From positions 79,460,450 to 79,524,449 of the forward strand of contig OZ020269.1 in assembly GCA_963971225.1 (NCBI GenBank): a stretch of DNA of 64,000 bases, written 5' to 3'. Below are positions 30,642-40,659 of the stretch, one piece after another; within the stretch, counting starts at the first letter, position 1; the number at the start of each line of letters is the position of its first letter. The DNA comes from Melieria omissa. Lineage: Eukaryota; Arthropoda; Insecta; Diptera; Ulidiidae. Made by a program: the position numbers and the translations under genes. The notes beneath the pieces are model-generated. The model had not been told where the DNA came from and searched no databases. It worked only from the letters and a program-made list of their open reading frames with translations.

Positions 30642-32849
30642 ATGGTTAAACTGGAGCTGCTGAAGGTTGACCAGCTGAAGAAGGAGCTGGCTGCCTGGAA
30701 TTTGCCGACTGCTGGCGGTAAGGTGGAGTTGCAGCTGCGCTTGCGAGAGGCGTGTGAGTCACGAGGCATCGATTGGGCTGCACACGAGTTCGGAACGCAG
30801 GAACAAGAGGCGTTGGCCAAAGTGGAGGAATCGCCTGCGGGTGCTGCGTCGATGCAAAGTACAGCTGCAGCGGCTGCGCCACCACAAGCAATGGACATGA
30901 GCCAGCTTATGATTGCAATAAGAGGCATGTTTCAGGAAACTTCTGCGAAAATTGAGAATGTCAGTCGTGAAAATCGCGAAATGTCGACGCAAATGGCAAC
31001 GAAAATCGAAACTACGAACCGAGAAGTAGCAGAGCGAATGGAAACCAAGCTTCAGGAAAATTCTGCGCGCTTGGAGCAGAAAGTGGAAGAAATCTCAAAC
31101 AAGCTTGATGTGAAGGTGGAGCACCTGGGAGCGCAAGTGGAACACTTAGATAAACGAGTCGACGGCCTGGATGATTCTCTGAACAGACGAGTTGACGATT
31201 TGGATGATTCCTTGAACAAACGAGTTGACAGTCTGGAGGATTCGGTAAACAGAAAAATCGACGAGCGGCTTAGAGAGGTACAGCTGCGAGGAAGGGTGCA
31301 GTCGGTTGAGGAAAGTTTTGCCATAGAAGTGCCTACTTATGACGGTACTACGTCATTTGACACATTCAAACTACAATTCGAGATGGCTGCTTTGGAGAGT
31401 CAGTGGACCAATGTTAGGAAAGGTCGGAGGCTGATACTGGCTCTAAGAGGTCGTGCGGCCGAGGTAATACAAACAGTTCCGGAAGGTTTGAGAGGTGATT
31501 ACGAGACCGTCATGAGGGCATTGGCAGCCAGATACAGTGACGAGCACAACAAAACGCTGTATTATTGCGAGCTGAAGAACCGCTGGCAAAGAGCAGACGA
31601 GGCGCTGCAGACGTATGCAGCAGACATTGAGCGGCTCGTACAGTTGTGCTACCCGAAATTCGGCGCTGATTATCTCGAGAGGATGAAGATTGAGGCGTTT
31701 ATTGAAGGTCTTCATGACCCGGAGACACGACGCAGTGCATTGATGATGGGCAAGCCGACATTCCGTGAGACGGTGACAAGCGCATTGACGTATGAGGCGG
31801 CCTGGAGGGGAAGTTTTCGACATTCATCTGCGGAGATGCATGGGGTCCAATCTGGACGTGTCACGCAAAGCCAGACAGTGAGCTTGAGGGCACCAGCGGG
31901 GCTGCGGGCAGTATCATCTCGAGTCAGTTGCTGGCGATGTGGTAAGCAAGGCCACATATCACGAGACTGCCATCTGCGAGAAAAGCGTTCCGGACAAAAG
32001 ACGTCGCCAAGAAGGGATGACGCTCTGCCACACCATTCGTGCGAGACCGAACGCAGGCATAATTCGCAGGCCGAAAACGAGGGACAAATTGTGGATGTTC
32101 GGTCGGTAAGAGTTCTGCAAGAGGAAGATTGGCTTGCGGAGAGGCTACAGAAGGACCAGCGCAAGGATACGGATCTCGCGAAGATCATCAAAGGCAAAGC
32201 GCAGAGATTACGGCCGGACTGGCAGGAGATGGCTGGTGAGAGCCCGATCGCGAAGGCTTACTGGGCACAGTGGCAAAGTCTACGTCTGCAGGATGGCTGC
32301 CTATACCGCGAGTGGGAGAGCAGGGATGGCAGGACCAGAAAATCCCTAATAGTGGTCCCGAGAGGCCGGATCGACGATGTCATCGAGGAAAACCATAACG
32401 ACTCCAGTGGAGGGCACCTAGGCATCGCAAAAACTGTCGCCAAGATAAGAAGGCGGTTCTATTGGGTAGGATGCCAGGAGTCTGTCGCTGAGTGGATCAG
32501 AGGCTGTAATCGGTGTTCGGCTGCGAAAGGGCCGAGGAGAAGATCGCGGAGCCGCACTCAACTAGTTGAAAGCAGGTTGGCAGCGAGCTATGGTCTAGGG
32601 GCTAACCCAGAGGGGTTCCAAGAAGGCAATCTGGTAATGCTTTACAACCCGCAGCGGAGGAAAGGTTTGTCTCCACAGCTTCAAACGTCATGGGAAGGAC
32701 CGTACAAGGTCGTGACCAGGGTTAATGACGTGGTGTACAGGGTGCAACGCTGCGGCAACAGAAACGCCAGGTTGAAAGTAGTCCATTTGGAGCGCCTGGC
32801 GTCTTACTCCGGCGGAGCCTCGGTACTTGTTCGGGACGAACAAGTCTAA
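30642..32849 (+). CDS. Gag-integrase fusion polyprotein of the LTR element
   Basis: 735 codons from ATG 30642 to the stop at 32849. In order: an N-terminal SAP-like helix-turn-helix (LLKVDQLKKELAAWNLPTAG, residues about 5-38); an Ala-rich linker; a long coiled coil (about 85-215) with a threefold decapeptide repeat around R-V-D-x-LDDSLN; a Gag capsid-like region (about 225-400); and a CCHC zinc knuckle (CWRCGKQGHISRDC, about 430-443). After a basic linker, the sequence jumps to the integrase H2C2 zinc-binding domain (H...GGHLGIAKTVAKIRRRFYW...C..C, about 583-635), then to the integrase C-terminus with a GPY/F-like motif (WEGPYKVV near 683). Everything between Gag and H2C2, and the DDE core, is missing, yet the frame is intact across both deletions. 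It may still assemble particles or bind nucleic acid; it cannot copy itself. Confidence 0.88.
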   Translation: MVKLELLKVDQLKKELAAWNLPTAGGKVELQLRLREACESRGIDWAAHEFGTQEQEALAKVEESPAGAASMQSTAAAAAPPQAMDMSQLMIAIRGMFQETSAKIENVSRENREMSTQMATKIETTNREVAERMETKLQENSARLEQKVEEISNKLDVKVEHLGAQVEHLDKRVDGLDDSLNRRVDDLDDSLNKRVDSLEDSVNRKIDERLREVQLRGRVQSVEESFAIEVPTYDGTTSFDTFKLQFEMAALESQWTNVRKGRRLILALRGRAAEVIQTVPEGLRGDYETVMRALAARYSDEHNKTLYYCELKNRWQRADEALQTYAADIERLVQLCYPKFGADYLERMKIEAFIEGLHDPETRRSALMMGKPTFRETVTSALTYEAAWRGSFRHSSAEMHGVQSGRVTQSQTVSLRAPAGLRAVSSRVSCWRCGKQGHISRDCHLREKRSGQKTSPRRDDALPHHSCETERRHNSQAENEGQIVDVRSVRVLQEEDWLAERLQKDQRKDTDLAKIIKGKAQRLRPDWQEMAGESPIAKAYWAQWQSLRLQDGCLYREWESRDGRTRKSLIVVPRGRIDDVIEENHNDSSGGHLGIAKTVAKIRRRFYWVGCQESVAEWIRGCNRCSAAKGPRRRSRSRTQLVESRLAASYGLGANPEGFQEGNLVMLYNPQRRKGLSPQLQTSWEGPYKVVTRVNDVVYRVQRCGNRNARLKVVHLERLASYSGGASVLVRDEQV

Positions 32850-32860
32850 GTGATGGGCAG

Positions 32861-33293
32861 TGATACGATGAGAGATTCTGTGCCGCACTGTACATGAATG
32901 CCTTTCTCCGCACGAATGTTTTCCAAGCATACTTTTAGGCATGCACTGTGAAGTACAGCAAAACTGTTATAAATTCGCTTGGTATAGTCCGATATGGCAA
33001 GGATGGTTCTCGAAATGGGCTGTGCGAGAATGGTCGAGCGCTTTCCAATTAGAAGTTGCAAGAAACTTCGGCGCGATAAGAAAAGTGGTATAAAAGCAGC
33101 AGTGGCAGCGCAAGGGGTCGAGTCTGCGTTGAGCAAGCAATGGGGAAACATGCAATAGTAGTAGTGTAAAGTAGAACAAGTGCAAATTTATAAATAAAGC
33201 GATTGTTAGTTTTGACTACGTTGCGCTGGATAACTGAAGTTGTTTTATTTTCAAAACCAATCCAAACGAACCTGTGAAGTAATTTTCGTAACA
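32861..33293 (+). repeat. Right LTR
   Basis: By eye base-for-base the same as 30141-30573, including the TATA box and AATAAA signal. It is followed by the duplicated target GTAT. Confidence 0.92.
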
Positions 33294-33297
33294 GTAT

Positions 33298-34227
33298 ATT
33301 TAGTACAATAATACTAATTTTAACGGCTAATCATGAATTACTGATGAAATGAAAAACACGACCGGTTTCACTTGTGTCTCGTTATGAACAAACTAGAAAT
33401 TACACACTTTATTGAATATGAGAAATGACGGATGAGTCTAGGGTAAACATATAAAATGTTAGATTCTAATTAAAGTGCACGTTGCGTAAAGTGGCTATGC
33501 CAGCAATTACATTTTGAAATTCTTGTTTAATTGATGAAGGTGCCGACGATATTTGCAAAACAATTACATCGCCAGGCTCTTCTTCCAGTTCACGATTGTT
33601 CTTTGAATTATGTTCATGTTGTGCATTTTTCGGCCACATAATCACCAAATATGTGGTGTGAGTTAGCGGAAGCGCTCAATATTTTCATTGCGTTGTTTGA
33701 AAGTTCGTAATTTTCTACGTTTGCTTTTGTTTTTTTCTATACGACCCTTTTACCATATCCAGGATTTCCGTAGTAGAATTATCTCCAGTAACACACAAAA
33801 ACGTATTTTCTTCCTCTATTTTCTACAAATAATAAATATTTCGTTTTAGTTAGGTGCCGAGCACTGAAGAAGAATGGATGCAACACGCCGATGCATTCAC
33901 GAAACAATGGAATTTTCCGAATGGTTTAGGCGCTGTTTGCGGCTCCGAACAGAGAAAGTATTTCTATTACTACAAAGGCTATTACTGCACATCATCGTAC
34001 TTATGACACTTGCTGATGCAGACTACAAACAAATTTTTAATGGATGGCGGGTTGTTCAATCTGTTGGATGTTGATTGTAGTGAAGTGAGAAACAAAATGC
34101 TGTGATGTACAAAGGACGAAGTTCATTAAGGGAATGAAAAAAGATTTCAATTCAATTTTCAAACATATGAATTTCAAGCAAATGATTCCAAGGATCGAAA
34201 GGTTTATACAGTGAGGATATATACATA
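33298..34227. other. Unassigned intergenic stretch
   Basis: Short open frames only, none with a motif I recognise. The last three bases (ATA, 34225-34227) are the apparent target duplication of the next element. Confidence 0.3.
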
Positions 34228-35271
34228 CAGGCAGGTGCCAGATTTCGATCGAAATCGAAATTCCAAATCGAGTGGATTCATTTTTCATGTGCTGTATTCC
34301 ACTCGATTTCATAGCTTCGAAATCGATTCACAATAAACTTTCGACTGAAGTTCAGTTGAATTTTTAACTGTTCAATTTGAAACAAACATTTCTTGTGAGA
34401 TTTGTAAAAATGAGTGCAGTTTTTATTATCACGGTTTTAACCATTCAACGAGAGAGAAATGCTTACGACAAAATTAAGTGGCGTGCATTAAGGGACCAAT
34501 CCAATCCCATGGAACTTACAGAGGCAGTGTAAGTGTTTTGAAATATTATTTCGCTGGGGGAGATCATTGGATACAGTGGCAGAGTCTTCTACACTGAAGT
34601 CGAGAGTGTGTGCAATGCCTTCGATTGCAGTGTAGATACCACAGATCGTGGCCACGGACTCTTCTGCCGGTGAAATCACAAATTTGTTAAATGGTCCACC
34701 CCCAGTGGACGAGCCTCTTTCGTATGTTACTTTTCCAATCGATCCAAACCTATTAAAACAATAATGTTAATGTAATGCTGAATATAAATGTGAACTCCTT
34801 ACTTTTTTCCATCCCGAAGCATCTTTCTGGGGTGGACCTTGACTATTTAGATCCTTTGTGATGTTGTTCCACAGTGCATCCACAGCTACGCGATCTCCCT
34901 TTATGAACCCCTTTGCCAAGTCCGTGTATTTTTGCATAAAAGAAATTAGCAAGGCTTCTTGCGCAGCGTTCTTATGTTTTCCCCTGATGTAAAAGTAAAA
35001 ATTATTGTAAATAATTTTATTTTTGCGAAAGATTGCAATATTCTTAAATTTTTTGTGCCTCTGTTTTCCGATTTACTGGTTTTGCGATTATTTTCACTTG
35101 AACGCAATTATTCGAATTGAAATCACATATAAAAAAATGGAATCGAAATGTGGCACTTGTCATTTCACATGAACTCATTTTCAAAAATAAAATCGACTGT
35201 AGTGAAATGCAGCACCCCAAATTTCGATTTCAGTCGGATTCAATTTCGATCTGAAATCTGGCACCTGCCTG
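34228..35271 (-). mobile_element. CAGGCA-ended element carrying a zeste/Myb-like gene
   Basis: Inverted repeats start CAGGCAGGTGCCAGATTT at 34228, with the complement ending at 35271. The 3-bp sequence ATA is on both sides (34225-34227, 35272-35274). The interior carries a minus-strand Myb/SANT-like gene of the type that accompanies Harbinger transposases. A 3-bp duplication also fits PIF/Harbinger, although ATA is not the usual TAA/TTA. No DDE transposase is present. Confidence 0.75.
34488..34960 (-). pseudogene. Zeste-type Myb/SANT protein of a Harbinger-like element
   Basis: The minus strand from about 34960 encodes LLISFMQKYTDLAKGFIKGD, then AVDALWNNITKDLNSQGPPQ and KDASGWKKV, the zeste-type DNA-binding domain that accompanies many arthropod Harbinger elements. 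After a short gap with stops (about 34800-34745, probably an intron), FGSIGKVTYERGSSTGGGP and ISPAEESVATICGIYTAIEG continue the C-terminal part. The domain has its expected Trp residues. It would act as the DNA-binding partner of an absent transposase. Confidence 0.65.
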
Positions 35272-35274
35272 ATA

Positions 35275-35629
35275 GTGTTTTTTTTTGTTATCTCAACACA
35301 ATCAGGGCACTTTATCGAACGCTTTGGCACGACTAAAATAAGCCTTTTCTGTTTCGTAATTTGAGCGAACCTGAATCCAATTTAAGCTATAGGCTCCCTA
35401 GAGCAGGACGAGTTTGAAAACTTTCTTGGAGTGATGTCTGTCCGATTTCGTGTACTCTTGAAGCCGATTCATTTAGATGAAGAAAAACAACGCAAATTTT
35501 TCTAGCACTCGTAACATTATCGACCGAATTCAGAAATAACGCAGCGGGCACCGATTTTGATCGCGAAGCATATGGTGAAATTAATCCAGGTAGTAGGCGA
35601 AACGAACTTTATGAAGAAATACAGCCATA
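35275..35629. other. Spacer between the two CAGGCA-ended elements
   Basis: No feature recognised. It ends with ATA (35627-35629), the duplication of the following element. Confidence 0.3.
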
Positions 35630-36792
35630 CAGGCATGTGCTACAAATCGTTTTCGTTTCAAATTCGGAGCAAAAACGTGATGGAGTGTGCTCAATTTCGT
35701 TTTGATTTCGTCAATTTTCGAAAACGAAATCGTTTGAAATGATATGTGCCAGAAAACCGAAATTCCGTTTTCGTTGCGATTAGAAAACGGCTGGTATTCT
35801 ATTTGCGTTTCAACTTATAAAGAAATTTTGAACGTGAAAAAGTTGAGGGAGTACTGGCTCACTGACCAACATGAAATTATGCAAGCCGATAGTGGGCATA
35901 GTTCACAACCTGTTAACCAATAGGGTTACAACTCCATCACTGTTGCACTGTACTCCTGCAAAAGAGGAGCTGTAAGAAATGAAGTATCCAACCACGTATC
36001 ATGTACTCGATTTACATCTCCGTGATTAGGCCAATTCTTTTCTAAGGAGCAGTAGTATGGTGGACTGCCCTGGATAAGATGGTTAACCAGAAACTTCTGG
36101 ACTCAGTCCAAAGATTGGCGGCGTTCATAATAACTTGAGCATTCGATCAACACCATCCAGAGGGCTCTACGCCCTGCTTCACTTTCTTCCTGTTGACCTC
36201 TTCGGTAAACAAGCTGCAATCCTCTCTGCAGTGAGACTATATACCATCAAAAGATGGACATGTACTGATTTCGGTTACTACCGAATCCTAGGCTGTTCAC
36301 CTAACTTACCTGACAACATATACTACTCGCTCATATCTGTTCGACTCTAAATTCTCAACCCTCATACCTCATAGACCGGATTGGGAACAAGACACGGTTT
36401 CTATTTAGACGGTCTCAACCACATCAGCTTTCCAGACGTGGCACCACCCTCCCGTATTTCAACACCACAAAAAATGGCTTGAATAGTCTTCTTGACTTGC
36501 AGTAAGACAGACCCTAAACTTGTGGTATCACAACGGGCCTATTCCGTGGCCTAAGTGTGTCTTTCGGCAAGTTCCATGCCAAGACAGCCACAAAAATTCC
36601 AATCATCATGCAAGATATTCAATTTTTTGTTAACGTTTCAAAAAACATTGTATAGACGTCAACAAAATATCAGCTTGAATTTTATTTCGAATTGAAGTCA
36701 AATCGTCCGTTTTGTAGCACACCCCCCAAAAATTCGTACGATTTCAAATTCCGATTTCGATTTGAAATCGTGCGATTTGCAGCACATGCCTG
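35630..36792. mobile_element. Second CAGGCA-ended element
   Basis: Inverted repeats CAGGCATGTGCTACAAATCG (35630) and the complement ending GCACATGCCTG at 36792 (one mismatch in the first 20), again with ATA on both sides (35627-35629, 36793-36795). The first 12 bases resemble the 34228 element (CAGGCAKGTGCY). The left part has further AAACGAAA/TTTCGTTT inverted motifs. The interior holds an R1-like non-LTR fragment. Confidence 0.75.
36035..36600 (+). pseudogene. R1-like reverse transcriptase C-terminal fragment with 3' UTR
   Basis: The plus strand encodes, with frame changes, GAVVWWTALDKM, LLDSVQRLAAFIIT and STPSRGLYALLHFLPVDLFG, then AAILSAVRLYTIKRW. These are the 'Y-G-x-x-W-W ... LQRLA ... 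ITGA ... TP..AL..LL...PLDL' features of R1-clade reverse transcriptases just downstream of the catalytic domain. TTGTGGTATCACAACGGGCC at 36525 is the 3' UTR also seen at 26820. It is 5'-truncated and lies inside the 35630-36792 element. Confidence 0.65.
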
Positions 36793-36795
36793 ATA

Positions 36796-38019
36796 GATAC
36801 AAAATACGTCCAGAATATTTTTTGAGCTTAAAAGGGGAAATTCCATGGCAATACGCGCGTATTTATTTAGATTCTTTGTTTGTATGCCTTGTTTCTGTTA
36901 TATGCATTTAAATAAATGAAATAAATTACTTATAAGTACACTGACTGGCAGTGGCGATGGCAGCTCGCACCAGACCGGCTTGAGTTTTGTTTTTTTTTTG
37001 CCACAGCGAGTGGCCCAGTTTTTTGCCGCCACACAGCGCCATGTAATGGCCACTTCAGACAAGTTCGCGAGCGCTTCACAAACGACAGAACCGTATCGAG
37101 AGGTGACGCTCGTGACTATTTCATAACTGCAAACCAAATACGGCTTTCGAATGGGCCGCACTTTGCCGATTACCTAACAATTCACGGGCACACCATAAGT
37201 GCTGGCCGGGCTTCATAAGCGGACACACGCGGACGGCGGCGCTACCAAAGCAGTTGCTGTACTCGCTTATTCCAAGAAGGCAATAATTATGCCAGCTACT
37301 ACGTCGCTGTGCGCGCATGATCTGGGCGACTAATGACCAGCAGCGAGCCCCAAATTGAGGAAAGTAATAAAGATTCGCAGAAGCGCAGCCGCTACTGAAC
37401 AATGAAAATGCATACAACTTTCGCCACTTGATCGGCGAGCACACGAACAGTAGCCGCAACGCCAGCCGCCGGCCAGCTGACCAGGGCGCCACGCGTGTGC
37501 GCGCGCTCATCGGTGCGGCGACCAGTCGCGCTCACGGTTGCCACAGTTGGTTACTTTTAACCAAAATAGGTTATTTGGTTACTTTATATTCTGTTTGACG
37601 ACTTTTTGCAAGGCAAATGTAATCTACAAAACATGATACATTTTTGGAGACAAACAGAAAGAAAGGGCCTCTTGGGTTGTTGGTCAATGAGGGAAAATAA
37701 GTTATAAGTATTTTGTTTTGTTTTGGAACTTTTTTACATTTAGATTACTTTTGCAAACCATTCTGGTTAATAAGATTTTGGCCAAATGGCAACCGTGGTC
37801 GCGCTGCACGAATTAGCACAGCCGTTTGGAAAGCAGGTGGGAATGGGGGGCGCTGAAAAGCGGTGACGGCGGTTGCTGGTGAAATGTAGAAATTGGGCTT
37901 CGGCGGACAGCGCGACGATGCGCCGGCGTTAGTAAGCGCTGAACTGTGGCGAAAGGCGCGAGTGACTGCTGGCAGTGAGTTTGCAAAATATTCAATGTTA
38001 TTGTGAATCGGCCGGCGCA
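36796..38019. other. GC-richer upstream region of the protease cluster
   Basis: Base composition rises sharply after about 36950. No ORF with a recognisable motif was found; a 129-codon minus frame at 37121-37510 is not convincing. The region probably contains the promoter and 5' leader of the protease gene starting at 38020, but no TATA box could be assigned with confidence. Confidence 0.35.
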
Positions 38020-40198
38020 ATGTTCATCAATAAGCGGCAGATTTTGGTTGGTGCGTTTTTGATCGCACTTCTGGCGCTACGTGGCGCCGAATGCGTGCAA
38101 CGCACTCAAATTGACAGCGAACAGTTGTTGCGGCAGTCGCAGAACACATTCATTCAGTGGGTGCTTTCGTTGCTGCCACAACGCCCTTCGTCCTCGGCGA
38201 ATCCCACCACCACCACAACCCCCGCTGCGCTGGCTACGAGCAGCACCGAGCCGTCCACCCTGAAGCCTGAGCCAACTTCCACTACCGCTTTACCTGCCAC
38301 AAGCACGAGCACAGCGGCGCCAAGCACAACCACGTCCACCACCACCACAGCGAGTCCGCCCAGCACAACCGCCATGCCGCCGATCATTTTGGATCCGCCA
38401 CGCAATTGTTCCGACTGCGTTTGCGGCATAGCCAACACACAGAAACGGATCGTCGGCGGACAGGAAACCGAGGTGCACCAGTACCCCTGGATGGCTATGC
38501 TGCTATATGGCGGTCGCTTCTACTGCGCGGCAACACTGATCAACGACCAGTTCCTCATAACCGCGTCCCACTGTGTGTACGGCTTCCGGCGCGAGCGCAT
38601 CAGCGCGAGGCTGTTGGAGCATGACCGCAAGATGTCGCACTTCCAGAAGATTGACCGCAATATCGTCAACATCACCACACACCCCAAGTACAATGCTCGC
38701 ACCTACGACAACGACATTGCCATTCTCCAGTTGGATCGGCCGGTGGAGCTGACGGAGCTGCTGCATCCCGTCTGCATGCCGACTCCGGGCAAATCCTTCA
38801 AAGGAGAAACAGCCATCGTTACTGGCTGGGGTGCGTTGAAAGTGGGTGGACCCACATCGGATACGTTGCAGGTAAGAACGGTGGAAGAGCGTTATCGCAG
38901 TTTGGCCTTTTCTCCATTGAATGCATTGCCCTTGTCCTAATTGTTTAAAAATACTAACTATTCAGTTGTCTTTATATGTAAAGTGCTTAGAAATTTGATT
39001 TAACTTTTACGGATCTAAAGTATAAAGACTTTTTTAAAAGCCTGCTGGGACATTCCGTACGTACCGACTTTGTCATACAATGTCCTGGTTACTTTAGTTT
39101 TAGTTTTTCTAGCTGTCAGTGATAAATTTCGAATTTAGACAAAACTTTCCTTTACTTTAAAAATATAAAAGAGTTTTTATTTAAGGACTGTTTCCGTTGA
39201 AACCTGGCGGGCATTAAATGATACAAACTAAACTTAAAACGAATATTCCTGTTTTCAGAACATTGTTTTGTTTGTATTTTAATTAAAAATCAACAAAACC
39301 AAATAATGAAAATTAATTTTCACGCCAAAATAATCGGATTTTAGAACTTACACCCTTCATCAAAATTTGAACATCGCTTTCTGTAATTGATTGACCACAT
39401 TTTACGAAACTGGGTTGGGTTTGAAACAGAGCCTTTGTTGTCTTAAATTTCCGTTTCATAGGGGCTCAATATCGCCCAACCAGTCATAGGTTCGTGTAAG
39501 GAGGATTAGTCTGTCGGTACTACGAGGTGTTACAATTAAGTAATGAGACTGATTCCATAAAAACCGTATATTTAAAAAATATTCTACAACTCTGCCATCC
39601 CCTTCAAAGTAGTCCCCTTGGGCAGCTATACAACGATTCCAGCGCGTTTTCCATGCTTCGTAACATTTCTGGAACGCTTCGACTGGGTTGTCCGCGAGTA
39701 CCCTCGTCTCGGCCGCCTGGATGTCCGTAATCGACTCAAAATAGGTTCCTTTGACCCTCAAACAAAATTATTCTTGATAGTCCCCCATTATGCGAATTAC
39801 ATTCGTGAAAGTGCGATATATAGAATTCGAGTAATATGAACCCATTTTCGATCATCTGCTCCGTTCCACAGGAAGTGCAAGTGCCGATCATGTCGCAGGA
39901 GGAATGCCGCAAGACGCGCTATGGAGCCACTCGTATTACAGACAACATGCTCTGTGCCGGCTTCGACGAGGGCCAGAAGGACTCGTGTCAGGGCGACAGC
40001 GGCGGACCACTGCATGTCGTTGCCAGTGGTGGCAGGGAGCACCAGCTGGCCGGTGTCGTCTCATGGGGAGAGGGCTGCGCGAAGCCGGGCTTCCCCGGCG
40101 TTTACGCTCGCGTGAATCGCTACGGCACCTGGATTAAGAGCGTAACACGCAACGCCTGTCTGTGCCATTCTGAAACGAAAAAGATCAAGAAGCTATGA
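38020..40198 (+). CDS. Secreted trypsin-like serine protease A, copy 1
   Basis: Two exons, 38020-38871 (GTAAGA donor) and 39872-40198 (acceptor TTCCACAG), give 392 residues. ATG 38020 is chosen because it starts a clear signal peptide ([20 protein letters not shown]). A Thr/Ser/Pro-rich mucin-like segment (about 58-120) precedes a light-chain Cys cluster (CSDCVCG, 130-136) and the activation site QKR-IVGG (cleavage after R143). The S1 catalytic triad is complete: H184 in TASHC, D232 in DNDIA and S327 in GDSGGP. D321, six residues before the Ser, predicts trypsin-like cleavage after Arg/Lys. TASHC in place of the common TAAHC is a mild oddity. It resembles fly secreted proteases of the CG18735/CG4386 sort. 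The intron, about 1 kb, carries a mariner fragment. Confidence 0.92.
39460..39765 (-). pseudogene. mariner transposase C-terminal fragment in protease A intron
   Basis: On the minus strand about 100 codons are open: [49 protein letters not shown] and [13 protein letters not shown], the C-terminus of a mariner transposase, lacking all catalytic residues. A terminal-repeat-like ACGAGGTGTTACAATTAAGT lies at about 39522. It sits in the intron in antisense to the protease. Confidence 0.8.
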
Positions 40199-40659
40199 GC
40201 CGCGCCCGGTGGGTGAGTGCACGCGGAGTGTGCGGCCGTAGCGAATGTAGGTCGATTTGTGTTTAGTTTATAGGCGCACGAAGTTTATTTATTGCATATC
40301 ATTTAATAAAACACAGCTAGTTATTTTCCACTACTTTCAAGTGAAACCAGTTTTGTGCTCGGAGGTTTTTGCATTTGGAATTTTCGCGGCCATCGAAACT
40401 TTCTTTTGGTTGGCATATTTTGCGTCGGTTCGCTTCGACTGGACTTGAAGCGGGCCGCGAGCGTATTTATGGCATACTGATTATTTTAATCGAAGCTGGT
40501 TGCTTGGGAAAGTGTGCGACGCAAACTAGCCGCAGTGCAGTCAGTCGCGCTGCCCGATTTTCGCGATCGCGCTGCAGTTTACGATTTTCCTGCGTCTGGT
40601 GGCCAGTTGTTGTGCCGCCGTGATCGGAGGCAGTTCGTTGCAAAGGTCGTTCGACCGAA

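Larger units (their letters stand above)
30141..33293 (+). mobile_element. Internally deleted gypsy-type LTR retrotransposon
   Basis: Two 433-bp LTRs (30141-30573 and 32861-33293), beginning TG and ending CA, look identical by eye. They flank a 2.3-kb interior and are bounded by a 4-bp duplication GTAT (30137-30140, 33294-33297). A primer-binding-site-like TGGTGTCAGAA starts at 30576, two bases after the left LTR. The only ORF fuses Gag to the ends of integrase; protease, reverse transcriptase, RNase H and the integrase core are gone. Matching LTRs imply a recent insertion mobilised in trans by a complete relative. Confidence 0.92.

Noticed and set aside
30141..33293. Reading the LTR element as an endogenous retrovirus
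   Set aside because: No envelope gene or other virus-specific gene is present; it is a deleted LTR retrotransposon.
37121..37510. A 129-codon minus-strand ORF upstream of protease A
   Set aside because: No recognisable motif and no splice or promoter support; GC-rich DNA gives such frames by chance.
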